Below, one piece after another: positions 1 to 11,600 of a stretch of 64,000 bases of DNA. The translations under genes were made by a program, and so were the position numbers. Origin of the DNA: Pelodera strongyloides (taxonomy: Eukaryota; Nematoda; Chromadorea; Rhabditida; Rhabditidae); the NCBI GenBank assembly GCA_036852015.1, contig JAANDG010000012.1, positions 434,001 through 498,000 on the forward strand, read 5' to 3'. The notes under the pieces are model-generated. The model saw only the letters and a program-made list of their open reading frames with translations, did not search any database and was not told the DNA's origin. Position 1 is the stretch's first letter. The number at the start of each line of letters is the position of its first letter.

Positions 1-1190
1 GGCGGGGACAAAAAATGATTGAGAGACAGCTGAGGGGTTTTTGCTTTTCGAGTTTAAATAGGAAAAGAATTTTTTGGGATCATTCGCATTTACCGCTCGC
101 CTCTCGATATTTGCCTCGTAACTTCTGCACATCTTACGATATTTTTTGTCGGCAACTGCAAAACGCTCCTGTCCACCGGGCTGGTCTATGTTAGAAAAAG
201 CTTTTTCCATACTTAACTTAGCCCAGCCTATGTGGTGAGGAAGTTTATTAGAGCAAGGCTTTTGAGGAATGAGAGAGATAGAGGATTTGATGCACGTAAC
301 AAGGAAAACGTAATCCTCTTGTATGGTTGAATTTCTCGTACAAAAGGAACGGAAATCAGTGTCAGCGATTTTACTACTAATACAAATGAAATCGTCCGGG
401 GTTAAGCGTTGAAAATTACCAGAAACTTGCTCGATAGTAGATTCCAGCACAAGGTCGAAGACAAGGGAGAGGTGATCGCTCTGTGCAATGGGAGCCACAG
501 TTTGAATGTTCTCCACAACGTCGAGACTGTCTGCAACAACAACATCAAGAATTTTTAAAGTATCTCGGAAAGTAGGCTGCTTATTCAAAAGAAACATATT
601 GTTGCAAGAAAGAAAATCTCTGAACCTTTCAGCAGGCCTACCAGAAAACGAAAATTGATTACAAAATTGAACATTAAAGTTTAGGTCACCAAGAATAACA
701 TTTGTATCACGATCTGTAAGATAAGTTTCTATACAATCCAAAATTTCATCTGTGTTATTTATGGAAATATCAGGAGGTCGATAACAGAGTACTATGCGAA
801 TACTAATAGAAGCATGAATGTCTACAACACATAAATTACAATTGCTAACGAAACCAGAGAAAATTTCATTTGAAGAAAAACGCTTATCAATGAGGAGACA
901 AATGCCGGCGCCTCTCACCTTACCACAATCTGTTTGTGGTCTGTCATTTCTGTAAATTACATAATTTCCACATGGGTCTAGTAAAGAAGAACAAACATTC
1001 GAGTCGAGCCAAGTCTCACAGATAGCAATAACCGAGTATTCCACTCTGCGGGTCATGGTCTGTATTACGTAGCGTCTGTTGTGACTGCGAGACAAAATTG
1101 AATGGGCATTAAAACTGATACACGACAGACGCTTGACTTTGGGAGCGGCCACCTTGGGACCAACTAGACGGGGTGTGGCCCTCCCGGCGG
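1..1190 (-). CDS. LINE ORF2: AP endonuclease domain, partial
   Basis: The frame is open from about 1190 to the window edge, with a first in-frame Met at 1056. Motifs of the APE/EEP endonuclease fold appear in order: CISFNAHSI (catalytic Asn), ICETWLD (catalytic Glu), YVIYRNDR, GAGICLLID, CYRPPD, ILGDLNFN (DxN pair), ILDVVVADS and SDHLS (catalytic Asp-His). After the endonuclease comes the linker with KKFFSYLNSKSK, which in CR1/Jockey-type LINEs lies just upstream of the reverse transcriptase. All key endonuclease residues are present, so the domain looks functional. The protein is truncated by the window, not by a stop codon. Confidence 0.88.
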
Positions 1191-1769
1191 GTGAGGAAAA
1201 TCCTCATCCGTCAGGACGGAACCCCGGCTGTTTGGCGATTCCAAGACGGCGCTGTTGAAAGGATCATACGCCGGCACTGTCAAATCATTGTCCTCTGGGA
1301 CGTAAGTCTGCAGAGTGTGCCCAAGTACTACACTAGAAATTGGACTCACAACATCAGCTGTCTGATGTGGAGCCGGGGTGTTGGGCAAACTAGAGGCCTG
1401 CACTGGAGTATGGGACTTAGGGCTCACTGGCGTGCGGACCTTTTTGGGCTGAGGGGTTTTACGGTGGGCCTTCTGCTTGGCCCAGTGGGGAGGGTGATCG
1501 TTCATGTAGGATGAACGATCAGCCTCGTCAAGAGAAGGCCTACAGTACAACCAATTGTAAGAACGACCCAACAACGAAGAATACAAACGAGGAGTATTAA
1601 TAAAACGAATGAATTCACGGGCATGATGAGAAGACTCAAGTACTACTTTTAAAGGGCGAGGGGAATTTGGGTCGTAAGGACCCATACGAAAAGCATCGAT
1701 GAGAAGGCCATCCGATCGCATAAGGCCAAGGAGATAATAAATACGAGATATTTCGGCACCACGTCTCAT
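1164..1769 (-). CDS. LINE ORF1-like protein, 201 aa
   Basis: Open frame from an ATG at 1769 to a stop at 1164. The first half is globular, with an FRMGPYDPNSPRP stretch. The second half is rich in Lys, Pro, Ser and Thr, as in nucleic-acid-binding ORF1 proteins of LINEs. I see no zinc knuckle, RRM or coiled coil. Its end overlaps the start of the endonuclease frame by a few bases in another register, so the second product could be made by reinitiation or frameshift. It is not a host gene by context; its exact role is unknown. Confidence 0.6.
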   Translation of the reverse strand: MRRGAEISRIYYLLGLMRSDGLLIDAFRMGPYDPNSPRPLKVVLESSHHAREFIRFINTPRLYSSLLGRSYNWLYCRPSLDEADRSSYMNDHPPHWAKQKAHRKTPQPKKVRTPVSPKSHTPVQASSLPNTPAPHQTADVVSPISSVVLGHTLQTYVPEDNDLTVPAYDPFNSAVLESPNSRGSVLTDEDFPHPPGGPHPV

Positions 1770-1809
1770 GGCAGAGGGGCATACTTACACTCTAGAACAC
1801 ACCCTAGAA

Positions 1810-1824
1810 CCCCCCCCCCCCCCC
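1810..1824. repeat. Poly-C tract at LINE 5' boundary
   Basis: Fifteen consecutive C on the plus strand, just upstream of the LINE ORFs as read on the minus strand. It probably marks the 5' junction of the element. Confidence 0.7.
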
Positions 1825-2524
1825 ATAAAAACTCAAAAACCAATTTTGTGTCAGCCTCACTCCTCACTGACTCTTTATATATTTCCCTCATTATTACTTT
1901 CTTTGCTTCTGGGAGAGATATTGATTTAGTAATTATGTTTGTTGTCTGCCCATCTTCATTTGAATTTATTGTTGTTCCTAGTTTATTAAAATAGATACAT
2001 TCTAATTACTTGGGGAAGACATACTATAGTTTTGCATATTCATTATAAAATTCGTCTCCTTCTCGCAATACTCATCATCGTCGCATAGACGTAAAGCTGA
2101 TATGAGATGTGTTCAGTTTTTGAAATCGTCTGTGCCTTACATTTTACAAGCAAAGTCAAGTACTCCATTTCTATGCGCTGCTAAGACTAACATTTCCATT
2201 CGGTTAAGAAGTAACACTGGCATACTTCAACGTGAGTTTTTATTTTTTTTGGATAGTGGTTTACCTTTACCGTAATTTTTTCTCTATAGTGTATACCACT
2301 TCCTATACTACTGTACCCGTAAGCCTACGTTTATTTGATATTGATTCCTTCCTCCAAGCCTCCAATTATAAGTTTTTTTTAATCACTTTTATATTCTATG
2401 ATCTGTGAGTCTGCGATGCTTTAATGTTTCTCGTTCATGATCATATTCGATATGCGACATAGGATACCTCATCCGTATCTAAAGTATCATAAGTTCCAAA
2501 GTGAACCATTTCCATATTTCAGAA

Positions 2525-5500
2525 ATGGACGCCGTGGGTGGTCTCTCGAAGATTCGCGATGCTCGTGTTCTTTCTATTCAATCACATGTGGTACATGGAT
2601 ATGCGGGAAACAAGTGCTCGGTCTTCCCACTACAGGTATAGTAATAGAGAATTCGGGAGCGGTTACTGTACTACTTGTATTTATGATGTGAATTTGTCTA
2701 CTATATGTGTACTTATGTACTGTTTGAATCTGTCTAGCGTATCTGTGTAGTATCTGTATATGCACGACATAAGCTTTTCTTGCATGACTTAGTTTCTGAA
2801 CCGATGATGAATGATATTCGTGATACAGTATGCTTCTGTAGGTAGGGTTATGAAATTTCTGGTACACGGTCATGCATTTGTACTGTAGCGCTGTGACAGT
2901 TGTTTGTGCTACTAGTAGCTTTACGATTCAAGGATCCTTTTTCATATCCATTGGATCATTGGATATAGTTTATACTCTTTCATTTTGCTTTCAGCTTCAC
3001 GGCTTCGAGGTCGACTTCGTGAACTCGGTTCAGTTCAGCAACCACGCGGGTAACGTGGAGTATTTAACGCTTCCCACAAGTAAATCATTCGGTTTCTGCA
3101 CTTTTGGTTTGGGTTTTCTTTGCTTTACCCCTAACTAACGAGAATGTGTTTGGCACCTCTACTAACTTAAATGCTCCAGTTGTGAAGACTAGCATTATTG
3201 GATTATTGCATGTTGCATTTGGTGTTTGTGCTGATGATGTATGATAATAATACGTGATTGCTGCATATTAGCACTGTTTTTCCTTGCTAACCTGTAACCT
3301 GCAAAGACTAAAGCAAGTTGGGTAGTTAGATGGGCAAGTAGGCAGGCATGCATAATGTTTAGTTCACTCAATCATTCACATCAAACGTCAATTAAACTTT
3401 AGTTTCTGATTTTGTTTATTTTACACATACTAACTGCATGTTTTTGTTTTTACTGGAGGAGGAGGACTTAAATGTACAACCACTCAGCTTACACATTGCA
3501 TGATACACTGCATGAGCACTGAGCACGTTTATGTTACTCAGTAACTGAGTTATGCCTCATGTACTGCAAACCTTAACATCTATTTTTTTACTATGCATGT
3601 CTCACAAGCTCATTTCTTTGAATAATCCGTTTTAGGATATGCGTAAGCGTAATATAGTTACCCTATGATTAGCGCGGCCCATTTACAGTTCTGATCAGAG
3701 GTGTAAAATGTAAAGTTTAACATTTCATTGTACTTTCTAGGATACGCACACGTGAAAGGACAACGACTGGACGATACCCAGCTTCAAGAGCTATATGAGG
3801 GTCTCAAATTAAACAATGTGAATAAATATACGCATATCCTCACCGGTGAGTATTTTTCATGGTTGTTTGAGCTTTTGTTGGCTGCAAGGCATCCTAGTTC
3901 TTTTCGAGTGTGTCTTTCTGACAAACTTCCATCTTTGTTAGTTAGGGTTTAAAGTTAAGTTTAATGTTCTCAAATGATCATACTACTGCTGCTGTAAATC
4001 CAAAACTAGGTTGATATTCGAATGGGACAAGGACTGATGAGCAGATTTTCTTTTTGATAATTGAATTTTCTAAATGTAAACTCGGGTTCCTTCAGGTTAT
4101 TGTGGCAACGTGAACTTCTTATCGAAGATTGGTGATATTGTCAAGGACTTGAAATCAAAGGACCCCAGTGTACTCTACGGTTCGTATTACATTAAATCTC
4201 TACGTTAATTTCCTACATTAGATCTACCTACGTTAATTTCCGCTACCTATGTTAGCGCTCACATGATTTGGGTTTGATCCGAGAGCCCCTTTTTTCCAGT
4301 TTCACCCTGAATTTGTGTGCGGTAGCTGTATGGCTGTATGTGCGTGCAATTGTGTGTAGTGTATAGTATAGTGTATCTGTGTTGACTGCTTGCTGGTACG
4401 ACCTGATACTGTGGGACTGCTTGCTGGTTTTTATACCATCAATGAAACATTTCAGTTTGCGATCCCGTAATGGGCGATAACGGACGTTATGTGAGTTTGA
4501 ATTCTATATTTTTATCAGTTATTGATTTTAGAACTTTTATTAGATTATCACTTTTTTTTGCACGTACGATTTTACATTATACCTTTTTTTATTTGAAATC
4601 TTATAGTATGTAGTACGTACGTTTTTTTTGCCGTATGCCAATTATTTTACAGTAAAATTGTTACAGTATACGCCACCTGAGCTACTGCCCGTGTACAGGG
4701 ACGTAATTGTACCGCTGGCCGATGTTTTGTGTCCTAATGCTTTCGAGTTGGGGTAAGTATTCGACGATTGTTCGCTAATGAAAGAGAGTGAGAGAGAGAG
4801 AGAAGAGAGAGAGATAGAGAGGAAGGTAGAAAGAGGAGGAGAGGGAGAGAGAGGGAAGGAAGGAGTATATTTTGTATTTCATACGTACCGAAATGTTGCT
4901 ACTGTAGTGGGACCAAATTGCTTGTGAATCGTTCTTTTTTCGTGTGATATTTATAAGAACCAAATTCAGAGAGCTAACTGGCATTAAAATCGAGAGCGAG
5001 GAGGCTTGTATCAAGGCTGTGGACAAGTTACTCGATTCTGGAGTGAAAGTAAGGTTTAAAGCTACATAATATCCTGTTTTTGAAACGTATACCGGACGCT
5101 GTATTCCGATGTAGTAGCGTATGCAAGTTACTGCGCGATACTTAGTCTGATTATATTAATTTGCATACATCATGGATTTCTCTATGGTACATTTCATAAA
5201 CCTGCCGTTGTATCGCTTCAAGTCTTTGTCAGATGGTGTAGCCAGTTGTTGAATAGTGTAGTTGAAACTTCAGGTAGTCGTCGTCACGTCAGGAGTGAAT
5301 GGAACCGACAGTACAACATTGAGATCGTATGCTGTTTGGAGAAAAGGTTTGCCGTCTCGTCTCTGTTATCTTTTCATTCAACTCACCTTTATTTCTTTTC
5401 AGTAATAATTTTGCTGGTTTGTGTGTTCCTATTACCGAGTGTCCTATATGGCTACTCATTGTTAGACTATGGGCGTGGGAGGGGCGCGGCTGTGAGCCAC

Positions 5501-6984
5501 AAGTGCGCCAACTTGAATATTTCACGCCCCCCCCCCTCCTGGTTCACTGTGCCCGTATTTCGCCTTGTCATCGTTTCTATTTTTTGTTTTCAGAAGACGG
5601 TTCCGCTGTACGATATCGCTTCACTTTCCCTCGTCTACCCGGTCAATTTGTGGGAACTGGAGATGTGTTCGCCGCTTTATTGGTCGTATGGCTGAAGGAA
5701 TTTGATGGAGATGCGGCAAAGGTAACATCTTATTGTAGCTACTCTTAACTGTTACAGTACCGGTACCACTCTCTGTTATTCGGCAAGTGTGAACGATTTG
5801 AGTTATAGGTTCGAACAATGTTAAAGCATGTTACTAGTGTCGTTGTACAATGAAAAATTTGACTTAAAAAAAACTATCTATAATCTTCTCCCATAATGGA
5901 TCGTATCTCAACAATTTGACTTTAGTTTATAGTACATTCAATTATTTATGGTCAGTTTAGGCGGTCGAACGCGTGCTCTGCTCCATGCAAAAGTTGATTC
6001 GGAGAACGCGAGATCATGCACAAAGTAAGTTTTACATGTTTGTTACTCTTTTTTGTTGCATAATTGGATTTGCAAGTATCCCAAAAATTCGGTGTGATTC
6101 TGTCATACTGCCGTATTTCTGCACGAAACCTGCATGTATAATATGAAAAATTAAAAATATTCTTGTGTAGTTCCAAGATACGGTAAATTTTCAGCATTGC
6201 AAACCCCATTAGGGTTTCCCCATTAGGGTTTATGTAGACTGTAGAAAGAACATCGCATTGTGCTCCACTGCTTTTTACATATTATAGAAATTACGTGAAA
6301 CATTAGTCTGCGACTCTTGGTAAATGGTAGTGAAATAGACGAACGACATCTACGCAGATCTTGCGTAATACCCTATTTCTAGTGCCTATGACTGCAAGCT
6401 TGATGATGCGCGTTGATTTTTTGTAGCCCAAAAAGTCAACTTCCATAGCATCTCTTCCAGCGAAAATATTATTACAAAAGTATTAAAGCGAAATACCTTT
6501 TCTGAGCGATTGCTGAAACGCATCGCGGGCAACTGTATTCTTATGGTATTTATGCAAAGTGGGGTCGATTTGTGGTCCATTTTTTATTCTAAATTATGCT
6601 CATTTGCATATTTTTATTTATTTATTAAATACACCAAAAGGTGTGCATCCGAGGATGAGAGTTAAAACGAATATACAAACGGAAACAGATGACTGATTTG
6701 ATTAGCAATGAGATTTGACATTCTGCATTTGGAATATTGTTGCAAATGAATAAAGCCAGCATTTTTGTTTGAGCATATTGAGCATTGAGCATATGATGCA
6801 TAAAGCTGCCAGTATCTGCGATGCGTTTCAATAAAACCGGCCGGTATTTCGCTTTAATTAACTTACAATTTCAGAACTTGTCGACTCGAATACTCAAGCA
6901 ATGTGTGAACTGAGACTCGTGGAGAGCAGACTTGATTTGCTGATTCCCGGTACGGAGGAGAATGTTGTCGTGGACACTTTGTGA
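2525..6984 (+). CDS. pdxk: Pyridoxal kinase (PDXK/PdxK), complete
   Basis: Phosphorylates pyridoxal, pyridoxine and pyridoxamine with ATP in the cytosol (vitamin B6 salvage, ribokinase superfamily). Exons: 2525-2635, 2995-3049, 3741-3845, 4096-4179, 4456-4490, 4667-4752, 4970-5048, 5274-5346, 5594-5721, 5961-6024, 6875-6984. Phases join to 309 aa, close to the about 312 aa of animal PDXK. Visible signatures are [16 protein letters not shown] at the N-terminus, [61 protein letters not shown] and the catalytic anion hole/base [12 protein letters not shown]. The ATG lies 2 nt after a TTTCAG, suggesting a trans-splice site. The last intron carries a foldback transposon whose right end is 17 nt before the acceptor. 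Convergent with the SLC17 gene. Confidence 0.96.
6483..6857. mobile_element. TTAA-flanked foldback MITE (family A) in pdxk intron 10
   Basis: Both outer ends read TTAA + AGCGAAATAC and its complement. The subterminal sequence carries the family marker CCGGCCGG and GAAACGCATCG. The TTAA at each end looks like a piggyBac-style target duplication. There is no transposase ORF, so it is non-autonomous. The interior also contains a short repeat, TTTATTTATTAAATACACCA at about 6613-6634, seen again at 34.17 kb. The right end is 17 nt upstream of the acceptor of the last pdxk exon. Confidence 0.8.
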
Positions 6985-8633
6985 GGGAATGACTGGGAAT
7001 ACTCTCCCTCTCTCGCTGTCTTACTCCCTCTCTAGAATACTCTCCTTTCCTCTTTGGATCTGGGTGCTCTCTCCCTCTTTCATTAGTAGTTTTTTTCTAA
7101 ATTTGATATATAGTTTATAGTTTATTACAAGTCTTCGTTGATGATTGTTTGTTTGTGTGCGTGTTTGCGGATATTAATTGTTGTTTCGTATGGGACATGT
7201 GGATGTGTGGATAGGTTAATTACTGTTTATAACATTCCGAACATTATAAGTGACGATGAAAAACTGCCATAAAACTTGAGTTTCGGTGTAATTTTCTTGT
7301 AGCTAACTTACTGGATACCCTATCTGAGAGGCTTCGTGTAACGTAGTGTTAGGTTACCAGTATGCTAGAACCCGTGGTTTTATTTTCCTTTGGTAGGAAC
7401 CTATTCCCATTGGCCTGTGACAGTGACAGTTATCTAGCCTATTTAATTTTTAATGCCTTTTTTTACTAGTATTTCAAATTGTTATATAATTTTATTATTG
7501 ATCTGTGATAATCGTGATAATGTCTGTCTTAGTCGTTTCTTATTTAATAATTCAGTTAAAGTGGTCAAATCAAAGCTTACAAATTGTGAGGTAGCGGTAT
7601 ACTGTGTATATGTATAACACGTACTTAGACTTAGGGTCGCATAACTTTGGATGAGTTAATCATTGCATTGTATTACCGGCGAAATTGTAAACACATGGTG
7701 AATGTGAATTAGTGCCAAACATATAGTATTTATATTGTGATTTACAGTAAACATATATTCCAATTGTTTTGTCGGTAACAATCTACACACAACAAAAACC
7801 CTTTTTATAGTTTGATCTGACAGTATGTATGTTTTCAAAGAATTTATTATATAAAAAAAGAAAAAGGGCAATTTCTGAGCATAACCGATTGAGCTTATTG
7901 ATAATGGGAACCAGTAAAAATATGGACAACCAAGGATTTTATACTATATGACAACGGTGAAATATAAAATAATTATACTATATGCTGGCAATAAAAAGCG
8001 TTGTCGTACTCACGACAATACACGTAGTTAAATTGACTGGCAACTTTGAAACGTATTACTTTTTAGATATTATATTATTTATCAGAGAACCATCACGCCA
8101 CTTACAGCACACAATTGAAGCGCCATTTCTTCGCGGTTTCTTCGCGAGCAAAATTACATGCTACTTTACTATTATTTCATATTGATGCCCGTAATATAAG
8201 TAAAACAGAGTTTCCTTGTAAAATCTCAGAAACTCGCAAAACAAAAAGAATAATAACATCAATCAACCATATCGTTTCATAGATATAGGTTCTGATTATA
8301 GATCTGTTCGGACTGACATTCGTCCTGAACGTTCGTGCAAAATCGAAAATTCGCAAGTGATTATGAAACGCACGGTATTTGTAAATTGCTTTTTATATCA
8401 GTGTTAGGCAGTTTATAACTCCAAAGGCTTGAAAGTGACTGCGTATACCTTACTACTTTACACCTTCACACCGTACCTATGAGTTGGGTAAGATTACAGT
8501 TTTCGAACATAAAAAACTGGGGCGAAGACTTAGGGTCTTGAGAAACACGAAAATATCAATATCAGGGGAGTTATAAGACATTTTGAGGACTTTTCGATCT
8601 CACAATCACTTTAGCCTACTCAGCCTCAGCTCC
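6985..8633. other. Intergenic, convergent 3' ends of pdxk and SLC17 gene
   Basis: AT-rich, about 1.65 kb between two convergent stop codons. CT-rich 3' UTR of pdxk follows its stop. I see no supported ORF, RNA gene or clear transposon here. Confidence 0.6.
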
Positions 8634-11600
8634 TCAGCTGTTTTGTCCTTTCTCAACTTTCACTTCACTTAATTCTTCTGTCGTTTGTTGTTCCACGGAA
8701 GGGGCGTCCGTCGCCACCGCATAGCTCTTCGCAGATGAACCTAAAACATGGTTAACCTCTTCTCGAGTAAATCTTGACGGCGGTAGTCGGCAATATTATA
8801 TGACTGTCAAATAAAACGAACAAACATCTACCGTTGTTAGAATGGCTACTCTCTCAATAGCTTAAAGCGAAATGCAGCATATGCAAATGAGCAAAAATTA
8901 GAATAAAAACTAGACCCCAATTAGACGGCTAATTGTACAATGCACAGCATTGCCGCATTGCCACATTGCCGCATAGTGACCGCAAAAGATGCCGCACGCC
9001 CAGGAACACCGCAAAAAGAGAAAAAACACCGCAAAGAACAGCACGTTGACCGCCGCACGATGACCGCAAAAAAGTTTGCGTGCACCGCACGGTGACCGCA
9101 AGAATAGGATGTATGCCGCATGGTTGCCGCAAAAACATGTTGTGCAGCACTTCTATATACGCACACGTTTTTTAGTTTTTTTATGTACAGAAAACGTACA
9201 AGTCAGCACATTCATAAGGAGAAAACCGTAATTGACACCTATTTTTCTGTGGTTTCCGAAATTATTTTCGTTTTCCCGTGGCCATGAAACTTCCTTCGCT
9301 CATCAATTTACGATCATTTTTTTACCTCTAATGCTCTTATACCTTCTCTTCTGCATGTTCAACATGATTTCCAATTTTTGATATCCAGCGATTATCACCA
9401 CCACTAGACTAGCGTGTGCAAATAGGGGTAAGAAGGGAGACGCAGAGGGTAGGGATGCCGTTGTACATCCTGGACGAGAGCCAAACAACGCCTTGGACCT
9501 TGGACCAATGCCAACTGTAGAAAAAAACTGATTAGCACAACTTCACAATAAGCACAAGAACAAATGTAATGTTGGTGCTGTTAGACCCATGCATTTGAAG
9601 TGTTTGAGGTATTTATTTTAGACCACGCATTTGAAGCGTGTGAACTTGTGGTAAACGCAGTTTTTCTCCTTTTGGCATTGGTCCAGGGTGCCGTTGGCGA
9701 TTTGGCTCGTTTCCAGGATGTACCCCCGTATCCCTGCCCTCGGCGTCTCTAGTACCCTTATCTGAATCCACTGGAAAACGGAATAATTTTCTTAGTCACA
9801 GAAAAAAAAACAATCGTCGCTGGCCCGTCGACATATGGCTGCTTTCACCGAAATAAACATTTTGGTGACTGAGAGATGACCAGTTGGTGACGGTTTTCGA
9901 CTTGGTCACCACATGGCCACGAATGGTCACCAAATAGGCTAGCTCACGAAAAAACCAGTGGGTATCACCAAATGGGTTCACTCATTTCTAGGAGCTCCAC
10001 CACCTAAGATGTTATAGTGAAAATGGGGTTGTGGGTGATGCGCGAAGGAAGCTTCATGGCCTACGATTATCAAAATTATATAATAAGATCTTCCTAAACA
10101 TGTGTTAAAAAACAGGTGTTATAATCAATAACTATCTATCCATACTACGCACGCTACCAAAACTATGCTTACTTATTACTCAAAAATACACAATCATAGG
10201 CAATGCATATGCTTATGCAGGTGTCTTTCCAGACGTGAAGCAGAGGACATTTTATTTAAAGGGAACATGGAGTGAAGTTGAGCTGTGTTAATAGAATGTA
10301 TGAACAACAACAAAGGTTGTGCAAAAATTCGTAGTTAAAATGCTGCTCAAAGTTCACACTCCATAGTAAACGCGTTACTTGATCCGGTGCCATATATCGT
10401 CGGATGAATGGAAATTTTTAAAAATATACATGCAAATAGCGACAAGTAAAAATTCGAGTATTCGAATTTCATATTGAGCCACCTATTTAAGTACACGTCT
10501 GAGTCTGAGGTGGAAATGCGAAGGCAGTCACTTCAAAATCAACTTTTTTATTCGATTTTTATTAGAAGCAAGCAGATTTATAAAACAATATGCAGCCCAT
10601 AAAAATCCACATAAAATGGAACTCAGGGAGAGAAATCAATGAGAATGAGTTTTGATAAATGACCGACGCCGGTGCATATATGCAATTGCCAGGGGTACTT
10701 GGAGAGTGAACAGCCTGCAGTGTTACAACTGGCGCGTGGTTTATCACTGCAGGGTATTTATTATGAAACTCTATGCGGGCAATTATAAACTACGGTATAT
10801 AAGTAAAAGTCATAAACAGGGATTTCTCTCGCTGAGTTCGTTTTGCCGTACTTTGGCACTGGAATCGTCGTTTTCTTCACATACTTGAACAATTAATGAA
10901 AAGCGAATAAAAAATACGAATTTGTAGTGACTGCGATCCTTTAAAGTTAGTTTTGCACGTTTTGACAGCTTACATATTCGCTTTAAGAGGTTTGTCATAA
11001 AAAACGTGTGCGTATATAGAAGTGCTGCACAACATGATTCTGCGGCAACCATGCGGCATACATCCTATTCTTGCGGTCACCGTGCGGTGCACGCAAACTT
11101 TTTTGCGGTCATCGTGCGGTCACCGTGGTGTGCTTTGCGGTGTTTTGCCTCTTTTTGCGGTGTTCCTGGGCGTGCGGCAACTTTTGCGGTCACTATGCGG
11201 CAATGTGGCAATGCGGCAATGCTGTGCATTGTACAATTAGCCAATTAGACCCCACGTTGCATAAATGCTTAGGAATGCAAGTACTTGAGATGCGTTTCAA
11301 AAACCGGCCGGTATTTCGCTTTAACGTCCGCAGGGAATAAACATAGGTCGGAAGGTCATGTAATAGCACGGAACACAAACAAATCCCCATTGCCCATTGT
11401 TGATTTAATCAAAACTTACCGTAGTCAGATTTTGTCCAAGGTGCTGCCTCTGAGTCAGCCACGAATAGAAAGTAGACGTTAGTGACGATTACCACTGCTG
11501 CAGTTAAGTACAGGAGAATATCCCACTAAACATTTGGTTTTATTTATGAAAGCCATTGTTCACATTGTGCCATGTGAGAACCAGATGCCGCGAACACGTG

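Larger units (their letters stand above)
1..1790 (-). mobile_element. Non-LTR (LINE) retrotransposon, 5' part, cut by window edge
   Basis: Read on the minus strand this block starts near 1.8 kb, just inside a poly-C run, and runs off the left edge. It carries a short first ORF (1769 to 1164) followed by a long open frame with an AP-endonuclease domain and the linker that precedes reverse transcriptase. The RT itself would lie to the left of the window. The arrangement fits a CR1/Jockey-like LINE. The endonuclease frame has no stop in the 1.2 kb visible, so this may be a young or intact copy. Family assignment rests on motifs only. Confidence 0.85.
8872..11324. mobile_element. 2.45-kb TTAA-flanked inverted-repeat element in last SLC17 intron
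   Basis: The left end (TTAA AGCGAAATGC) and right end (GTATTTCGCT TTAA) match the family A/B MITE termini. Inner arms at about 8925-9170 and 11000-11245 are inverted copies built from reiterated TGCGGT/ACCGCA units, and their conceptual translations are nearly the same. The roughly 1.8-kb centre (9.2-10.98 kb) has no transposase ORF but holds GGTGAC repeats and a copy of another dispersed repeat. It separates the SLC17 core from its tail exon. Confidence 0.75.

Noticed and set aside
5246..5748. Two long overlapping plus-strand ORFs
   Set aside because: They read through pdxk exons 8 and 9 and the intron in the wrong frames; the kinase frame splices at 5346/5594.
8910..9166. Three overlapping ORFs repeated at 11.0-11.3 kb
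   Set aside because: Open frames come from the TGCGGT repeat arms of a transposon; no coding bias between copies.
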